Positions 56,607 to 64,000 of a stretch of DNA of 64,000 nucleotides are shown here, piece after piece. The notes below the pieces were generated by a model. That model had not been told where the DNA came from, made no database searches, and was given only the letters and a program-made list of their open reading frames with translations. The DNA comes from Sesamum alatum (lineage: Eukaryota > Streptophyta > Magnoliopsida > Lamiales > Pedaliaceae), in contig JACGWO010000002.1 of NCBI GenBank assembly GCA_034509735.1, positions 29,063,636 to 29,127,635 on the forward strand, read 5' to 3'. Made by a program: the position numbers and the translations under genes. Position 1 is the first letter of the stretch, and the number at the start of each line of letters is the position of its first letter.

Positions 56607-58595
56607 TGAAAGATTATGTGGATCGTCCCGGGAAAAAGCGCGAATGCGGAAGCGCGGTATAATTAAAAAATAAATGCGGAATTTAAACATGCTTTTAAAT
56701 TAAAACACGTTTCAAAGGGTGTGCCTTTGAAATTTCCCGGGCGTTCGGTGTATCTCATGAACGAATAACATAAAATAAATCATGGAGGCCATAGGGTTGG
56801 AAAATAAAAGAGGACGAAAAACATAAACGAGACCTACCCGTTGTCGTTTTCGTCTTCAACGGCTACACGCGTTGTTCCCCGTTTTGCACCAAGATCTCGT
56901 TCTTGAGACCCTCCAAATCGTGACACACGATCCACCCACGTATCTTGCACGTCGTGCTAGCAACGAACAAGTTTATATTTTGGAGTGGATGAATCAACGA
57001 CACGTTATGAATTAACGGTATTGATTCATCAAGTTCTAATGTTCCAAGAACAAGAGAACAAAGAAAATAATTTTCTTTGGAGAGAGAGAGAGGCGAACGA
57101 GAGATGAGAGGGAGAGATCCGTGTGTGTGTGTAGTAGTGTGTGTGTTGGAGATTCATCATCATGTAAATTGTAGGATGCTAGGGGTTTATATAGAAGAGG
57201 AGTTTTAATCCTCTTTAAACTCCTCTTTTAAGAACTCTAATTTGACTAGGATTTTGACCTAGTCAAAGTCCTAGTCAAACTAGTGTTTTTTGACCTAGTC
57301 AAAACGATCCTAGCCATCCATCTCTCCCATTAATCTCAACCGTTGATTTTAATTTAATTTAATGGAAATATTTAAAACCTATTTAAATATTTCCAAGAGG
57401 CTAAAATAAATATAAATATTATTTAAGCCCATTAAATAAATCCTTTTGATAAATCCAATTTATCAATTTAATTCCTTCTATCAAATAGAAAGAATTATTT
57501 CTCCAAGAAAAATAAAGGTCCCGATTAAATCTAATTTAATCATTCCTTCACTCCAATATTTAATTCCAAATTAAATATTTAATTGTGTGTGGATAGTGTG
57601 TGACTCTTTAGGTTCACCATTCAGCTAGACTTGGTCGGATTCCTGGAATCCGTCCGTTACCATGGGTGGCCATCTAGCAACGGTCCATGGCACTAGAGAC
57701 TAGGTGAAATATTCAGGGATGAACATTTAGGCTCTAACAGTACACTTGTCCTTCTGTCTTCGGTCTCATCACTTAGAGTCTAGGGCACGGAAAATGCAGG
57801 TACCCATTTTGGACCTAAGTGTCGGTCTGTCCTCACTAAACGCCGCAAGGAATCCTTCCCTTCTGTTCAGTCACTGTGGCCACAGTTTTAGGGACAAGAC
57901 CTAGAGTATACATGAGACTCAACTGCCAAAACCTATTGACAGGAGACAGATCCTTTCTTGGAAACTACTGTCACTTTGCACACCAGAACTGCACTAGACA
58001 TGGCTTATGACTACCAAAGAGAATTCTGGCAATCTCTCACCATATCTAAGATACAGCCCTGATGTACAGGTAAACTCAGCAATTCCTCAAGTCAAAGGAC
58101 TTGACCTGTACCGTTGGAACCGGGAATACACGTCATACCTTGCTGACCATACTCAAGGTCCTCCGTAAGACGGTTCCCACGAGTCACCTCAGTCAGCTGC
58201 ATCCTAGCAGGCTAACCCACTAACACTGCTTAGACGGTCCTCGTCACCGTCGATGAAACACGACAGCAGATGCTTAGTGCAAGTCTCAAATGGAATCCCG
58301 GTACCCATTTTCGGGATTCCTTGACTTGGAGATTTCCGGACTGATTCGGGAAGACTGATTTCATGGACCTACCTCCAAGCGTAGTCCCAGTCCCCGAAAT
58401 TGATTCTCAGTCCGTGGGCTTTGTTTGCGTAGTGAACAGATATGGAAAAATAGGTGCAAGTGAACACAAACAAAGTAATGCCAAATGAAAATTCACTTCT
58501 TTATTCATTAATGATTTATCAAAACACTTATAATTGTCTAGACATAGGTTACATATACCCGCCAAAATTGGCTTACATGGTCACCTATTCTAACA
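56607..58595 (-). repeat. 5' LTR of element E
   Basis: 1989 bp. LTR-end hairpin 56710-56732, TATA box TATATAAA at 57186-57193 (minus), GA and GT tracts 57080-57148, CCATGG-bounded block 57660-57690. Ends ACCTATTCTAACA, then TSD GTGTA. Confidence 0.95.
56710..56732 (-). other. LTR-end hairpin, 5' LTR of E
   Basis: Arms TTTCAAAGG and CCTTTGAAA, identical to 48272-48294. Confidence 0.7.
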
Positions 58596-58600
58596 GTGTA
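58596..58600. repeat. 5-bp TSD of element E, right copy
   Basis: GTGTA, identical to 48164-48168. Confidence 0.92.
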
Positions 58601-59674
58601 GTCATCACAAATTTATCCAAGTTCTTTTGAGTGTCAAAAACAATGATGTTTTTTTAAGCAAAGTAACTTATTAATAATCATTAAGTTGAAATACTTATAA
58701 AACAACTTATTGAATTTACACATAGATTACTAATTAAAGAGTTAGTGTTTCATTTAACAATCAAAGTAATATTAATTACCACAAATGCATGCATTATCTT
58801 CTTCGTATTCAATATAATGATATATGATACTATTACTTTTATTAGCATATAGCATCTACTTTTTAATTTTTGTATCAGACGAATTGGTTTTAATATTTAT
58901 TGTTTAACTAGATCATTTATTAAGTTTTTAGAACAATATCCATAAAATTGTTAGTCAACATAGCAACAATAGGAACGAGACTAAAGTAATATTTCATATA
59001 TATGCAGAAGGTAGTTGTCTGATTACATAGTTAATTTGTTTGACATAACTAATTTTTTTTTTCATAATTTGTTTATTTAAAAAATGTATATGCATGTATG
59101 TGTAAAGTAGCTTCAAATAAAATCTTACAATAATTAATGTCAATGTATATATGAATTATTTTCATTTCTCTTAAATTATGGATAAAAAATATTTCCTTTT
59201 GTATAAATCATAATTTTTTTTATGTGAGTATATCACAAGTAATAGTATTCTCTAATATTTAGGGGAAACAATGACTAACTAAATTTGTTATGTCATTAAT
59301 TTATGAGTAATGAATATAATCATATAAAAATAGTATTCCGTAAATATGCCCAGACACTCTAATTTAATGATGGAAAAATATAATTTTAATGTAGTTAAAT
59401 TAGTAGAACTTTTGATAAGATGTTAATATTTACAAATCAAGAACGATGACAAAATTATTGAGATTTATTCTCGGGCACTCAAACGTGAGAAGAATCAAAA
59501 TTTAATAGTCAAGTTGAATTTGAACAGAAAGTTTTACAAAAGAAACAAAATAGAGAACAACAAAAAAGAAGTATAGAATTCCCTAGGAGGAAGAAAATAA
59601 TTGACAATAATAAGAATTGTCGACATCTCAATTGTTAAAGAATATCTATAAGAACTCAAATAAGATGTAGTTAT
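58601..59674. other. AT-rich intergenic DNA
   Basis: No coding frame, RNA gene or repeat recognised. It continues the spacer interrupted by E. Confidence 0.5.
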
Positions 59675-61745
59675 TGTTAGAATAGGTGACCAAAAAGCTA
59701 ATTAGACTAGGCTTTATGTAATCTATTTGACAAGCTCGATATATGGTCATATTATATGTAATGAATAAAATGAATATTCGTTATTTGGCCTTACTTTCAT
59801 TGTGCTTATTTTATTATGTTTGTATGTTATCAACATCGCAAGTGATAAGGGTTGGGTCTGAAACATTTCAACTCTAGGACCTCGAGATAGGGCATCCACT
59901 GTCGTATCGAGCCTTGCACTATATATCGTATCCATTAAGTGAGCGTCGCGTTTCATCAGAGAGAAACATTGGATGTTTATACATCTTAATGGGTTAGTCA
60001 AACCTAGGGGTCAAGCTAACTGAACTGACTCGCGGGGAATCATCATATGGAATCCTTGGAGGCTTGGCCGATATAACAGGAGTTCCTCGACTTCGATAGT
60101 ATGGGAGTAGTCCTCGGACTTGAGGAGCATGGCAGTCACATACAGACGATGGTTGTATCTTGGATCTGGCAAGAGGTGTTCATTTTATGGACATGTCCAT
60201 CATAAGCCTTATCCAGTGTAGTCAAAGTGTGTAGCGAGGACGGTGTATTTCAAGAAAATTATCTGTCCCCTATCAGAATTTGGCAGTGGTATCTCCTATG
60301 CACTCGGAGACGCGTTCATGCTCTCTGAAATTGTGGCCACAATAATTGGTTGAGTAGGAAATGATTTCCTACATCGACGCAATGAAGCAACTGCAGTCTC
60401 GAGGATCGAACATAGCTGCCTAGTCCAGGATGGGAACAGACACCCAATTCCATGCCCTAGACTTAGCTTGGGAGACTATAGATTGAACGTCCATACTTTC
60501 ACGCCAACATTCACCTAGTCTCTGAACCGTTGCTAGACGGTCATCATGGTAATGGGCTTGTGTTACACACTAGCCCATGTCTAGCTGAGGGTGAATCTAA
60601 AGAGTTATACACAAGTCACCGATGAGGTGAAGGAATTGACTTGGAGTTAATTCAGGAAGATGATAAACAATTGGATTATTTATACATGGGATAGTCCATT
60701 GATTCATGACCTAATATTGTACTCGGCTAACACTAATTAATAAATAGGATTTATTAATTAAGAGGATTTTCTTGGGCTTGAGTCTTTAATTTTATTGAAA
60801 GACTTTGGGCATAATTTATTTGGGCTTTGAATTAACTTAGATTTAAGTCATTGAATTTGTTGGGCTTGTTTTAATTTGATTAAACCTAGGCCTGACCCAT
60901 TAAATTATGGCCCAATGGCCGAGTTGACTTCCACTTTTGGAAGTGCGAAGAGTCAGACTCTTCCCAAAATGAGAGTGGCCGATTTTCATGATCTTGGAGT
61001 GCATGAAAATCGGCCATGACCTTTAGAAGGTGATGGACTTGTGTTTATGGAAAGCACAAATCACCCATTTATTGTAGTTTCCTCACTTGGTATTATTTGA
61101 TCATACCTTGTGAATTGAGGCCTGATTGGTGGGATGGTCAGAATACATCTAGAGACATTGCAGTGTATCTAGACACAATTCTATTATCCCATTATTTGTA
61201 CATTTATATGTCTAAACCACTCAAGACTCTCATAACACAGACTTGTCGTCTCCTTCTCTAGCTCTCGGCCAACCCTCTCTCTCTGTCTCACCCTATCCCC
61301 AGGCTTTGTTCTTGTTAATCTAGGATCAATTGAAGAACAATGCTTGATTGAGGAGGATATACTAATCTCAGAGTATAATCCTTTCAGTCTAATTTTCTTC
61401 CAAGTCTTGATTTTTTTTAGTAAGAAAATCAAGAATTCTCCCAAAGTGGTGTGGACGTCGTTACAGGATCTCTACACTTGAGATCTCATGGACATGTACA
61501 CATCGATAATAAAGGGAACAAAGCTTTAAGCCGGTATTCAAGAAAACTACAAGGTAATCAATTGCATTTGCGTTCATGTCACATTAGTTTACCCTTCACT
61601 GTATGTCCTACGTGTTAGTGTTTGGTATCCTACATCGAACGCCCTTGAGAGATTCACCGGTACACCCCTAGATTGAATTCTTATATATTAAGATTTACGT
61701 TTATTACATGATCTTTCGTGCTCCCGAGAGGGTCCACTTTCTTCA
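59675..61745 (+). repeat. 5' LTR of element F
   Basis: 2071 bp from TGTTAGAATAGGTGACC to TTCTTCA. It is the most diverged LTR here: the 31-bp CCATGG block is reduced (about 60524-60548) and the LTR-end hairpin near 61651-61675 no longer pairs well. Confidence 0.85.
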
Positions 61746-61747
61746 AG

Positions 61748-61759
61748 TGGCATCAGACC
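61748..61759 (+). other. degenerate primer-binding site, element F
   Basis: TGGCATCAGACC against TGGTATCAGAGC: two substitutions. CGGTTCGATGTA follows as in element A. Confidence 0.75.
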
Positions 61760-62009
61760 CGGTTCGATGTAAGGGGCCATAGATCTATGTGCTAAGCATG
61801 AGCAATGTGCTTTAATGGCTTTTATAACTATGTTTTGTGTTTCTTGTATTGCATGAATATCTGTAGAAGTACTTGTTTAAATTTGCAAATTTGATGGATA
61901 TTATGCATGTGATTTTTGAGGATTTAATTTCTAAAACTACATGCTTGATTTTAAGAATTAAATATGCAGAAACAAAAAAATAATTGTTATAGTTTGACAA
62001 CAGCAACAG

Positions 62010-62230
62010 CAAATGGCTGTCGCCCATGCTAGACGGTACTGGCTGGCAGGCACGAACAAGCCTACACGCATCCTGGCTAGCATTGCAGTCGGGGTGCGTG
62101 ATGGCAAGGGTGGTCGCGCACACTACGCCGCATGTTGCATGCCGGCATTGCACACGAGCGTGCACACACCATGCGCAAGTGCCTGCTGCCTGCCAACACA
62201 CCGCAACCGGCACACTTGCTAGACAGTACA
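62010..62230 (+). other. GC-richer leader block, element F
   Basis: Milder version of the GC block of B, C and E, with GCACAC and GCATGC phrases. It looks like an eroded copy in which many CG steps became TG or CA. Short frames here have no recognisable product. Confidence 0.5.
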
Positions 62231-62540
62231 AGCGCACTGATTAATTTGGTATTTTTGTGTATTGGATGCATTTGGAAGGATATCCTTTGGATTAAAATTT
62301 GACCATGTGTTTTCTATATGTATTCATGTATTGTGATATTGGATATCACCTTGACATATTGTATATATATCTTTGGAAGAATGATTATTTGGAATTGTTA
62401 TGAGTTGATGTTTATGGGATCGACATCGGATGATCACTAAGCCCTTGATTATATGTATGGATTTTATATTTCTGTTGGTGGGGTCTGCATGCCTCTTGTT
62501 TTTTGGGACTGTCGTCTCTTGATTTTGATATGTGTTCACA

Positions 62541-62715
62541 CAAATTTCGTGTCAGCAAAAAATATTACAAGATTAGAAAAATATGGACCAAAGTAAGATC
62601 TATAAATTTGAATAGAAGTGGTTTACAATCTCTCAATTCAATTAGCGTCTGATTCTTCTCTAAGGATGTGGATTCAAAGGTTTGGACCTTGTTCTTGAAC
62701 CGGATGTGCAATCTC
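62541..62715. other. unassigned sequence between F and G
   Basis: Not similar by eye to the leaders or LTRs. It ends ATCTC directly before the LTR of G; no polypurine tract is present. Confidence 0.4.
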
Positions 62716-64000
62716 TGTTAGAATAGGTGACCAGAAAGCCAATTGGATTGACGGTTTTGGGAAACTATTCGTCAATCTTTATTAATACAATATTATCCTA
62801 ATGAATAGAGTAAGTATTCATCACTAGCACTGTGTTTGTTGTGCTTACTACTAACGTTGAACGGCGTTTCAACATCACAACAAATGCCCACAGACCAATT
62901 GGATAACCCATGCAGTTGGGCTGTGCATTGGATGGCGGCTATGAAACCAACTTCTGAGGGTTGGACTAAAACATTCCAAGTCGAGGACCTCGAGACTGGG
63001 CATCGAGTGTCCTATTGAGCCTTGCACTAGGTATTGCATTCACTGGGTGAGTGCCGAGTTTCATCGGTGACAGACGAAGGTCGTCTATACAATTTTAGTG
63101 GGTTAGTTGAGAGGGTGGTTGACTGACTGAAGTGACTTGCGGGAATGTCATATGGAAGCCTTGGAGGCTTGGTCGGTATGACTAGAATTCCCAGTTCTGA
63201 TAGTACGGGATTAGTCTTGAACTTAAGGAATCATGGCAGTCATGGTGCAATATGAAGACTGTATCTTGGATCTGGTGAGAGGTGATCATTCTGTAAGATG
63301 GTCATTATAAGCCTTGTCCAGTGAAGTTGGAGTATGTAGCGAGGATGGTGGATTCCAAGATAGGATCTGTCCCTGTCAGTATATGACGGTGATGTCTCCT
63401 TTTGCGCTCTCAGATGGTTTTAGACTCTGAAAGTCTAATGCATAGCAATTGATTGAGTAGGAAAGGGTTTCCCTACGTCGATCGATAGAGTAAATGCATC
63501 TCAGGTTTGAAGCATAGTTGCCTAGTCAAGGATGGGAATCGACACCTAATTTCATACCCTAGACTAAGACCGAGAGACAATCGACAGTAGGGCCATACCC
63601 ATATGAAATCGGCACCTAAATGTTCACGCCAACATTCACCTAGTCTCTAGTGCCATGGACCGTTGCTAGACGGCCACCCATGGTGATGAGCTCCTGTTGA
63701 ACAGGAGCCCAAGTCTAGCTGAGGGTGAACCTAAAGGGTTACACACGAATCACCGAGGAGGTGAAGGAATTGACTTGGAGTCAATTTCAGTGGATTGTCT
63801 ATTGGATTGACAGGCCGATATTGTATCGAGCCCTCATTTAATCGGTAAGTAGGATTTATCGATTAATATGGAAAGTTGAGATGTTGGATCTTTTAATTGG
63901 ATTAAAAGATCAACGGAAATTATTTAAGTGGACATTAAATTAAACTAGATTTATTTTTGGGTTCGTCGTAATTGGATTATGGTAGAACCCGATCCATTAA
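62716..64000 (+). mobile_element. Ty1/copia LTR G, cut by the window edge
   Basis: Starts TGTTAGAATAGGTGACC and resembles the LTR of D (shared long phrases up to about 63350). The CCATGG-bounded block is intact at 63653-63683. The last ~250 bp resemble the U3 of element A instead. Whether it is a 5' LTR or a solo LTR cannot be decided here. Confidence 0.82.

Larger units (their letters stand above)
48169..58595 (-). mobile_element. Ty1/copia element E, complete and young
   Basis: Minus strand, 10.4 kb, perfect TSD (GTGTA). 3' LTR 48169-50156, polypurine tract 50158-50167, gag-pol 50099-54227, leader 54228-56606, primer-binding site 56594-56605, 5' LTR 56607-58595. By eye the LTRs differ by one substitution and about six short length changes, mostly in homopolymers, so insertion is very recent. 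The coding frame has one nonsense codon, one frameshift and one altered stop. Some single-base length changes could be assembly errors. Confidence 0.95.
59675..62540 (+). mobile_element. Ty1/copia element F, 5' LTR and leader only
   Basis: Plus strand. 5' LTR 59675-61745, degenerate primer-binding site 61748-61759, then leader with a GC-richer block (62010-62230) and the phrase TGATCACTAAGCCC also found in other leaders (near 62430). Similarity to the other leaders fades at about 62530-62540, before any gag. No 3' LTR is in the window, so it is truncated or rearranged. Confidence 0.75.

Noticed and set aside
62836..63018. 60-codon plus-strand frame
   Set aside because: Falls inside LTR G; the matching positions in the D LTRs are interrupted by stops.

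Overview
This window looks like repeat-rich intergenic DNA of a flowering plant nuclear genome. The reasons are Tnt1-like Ty1/copia elements primed by initiator tRNA-Met, a plant-type Mutator-like element (MULE), GT-AG introns, AT-rich spacers and a relic of a plant-type kinesin exon. From memory the copia gag resembles those annotated in Lamiales such as sesame, but I cannot verify the species. I see no intact host gene and no rRNA, tRNA or CRISPR array.

Layout. 1-3690: 5' LTR and leader of a minus-strand copia element (A) whose body lies off the left edge. 4089-9490: a MULE with ~290 bp terminal inverted repeats and a perfect 9-bp target-site duplication (TSD). It carries a decayed transposase on the minus strand and a small spliced GRF-type zinc-finger gene on the plus strand, facing each other. 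10265-10693 and 30315-30412: two halves of a kinesin pseudogene whose reading frame resumes exactly across copia element B (10694-30309, plus, TSD aggca). Element D (17071-26557, plus, TSD gggcc) is nested inside the pol of B. 30413-32630: solo LTR. 32631-37194: AT-rich spacer with possible DNA-transposon relics. 37200-46414: element C (minus) with a truncated 5' LTR. 46512-47952: another solo LTR (TSD atttt). 48169-58595: element E (minus, TSD gtgta), the youngest and best preserved, with near-identical 1988/1989-bp LTRs. 59675-62540: 5' LTR and leader of a truncated element F (plus). 62716-64000: start of the LTR of element G (plus), cut by the window edge.

All copia elements begin TGTTAGAATAGG(T)GACC, have unusually long LTRs (~2.0-2.2 kb) and a ~2 kb leader between primer-binding site and gag. 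Complete copies have one long gag-pol frame with the order gag, CCHC knuckle, protease, integrase, reverse transcriptase, RNase H. None in the window is fully intact. E has three visible lesions, C and B several, and D is a ruin.

The most interesting unexplained structure is non-coding: (1) a hairpin near the 3' end of every well-preserved LTR whose arms change between families while staying complementary; (2) a series of GC-rich stem-loops with purine-rich loops in the leader, where a packaging signal would be expected; (3) paired quasi-palindromes in each leader; (4) a 31-bp block bounded by CCATGG boxes kept in 12 of 13 LTRs. The convergent transposase/GRF-finger gene pair in the MULE is the best candidate for a little-described gene system.
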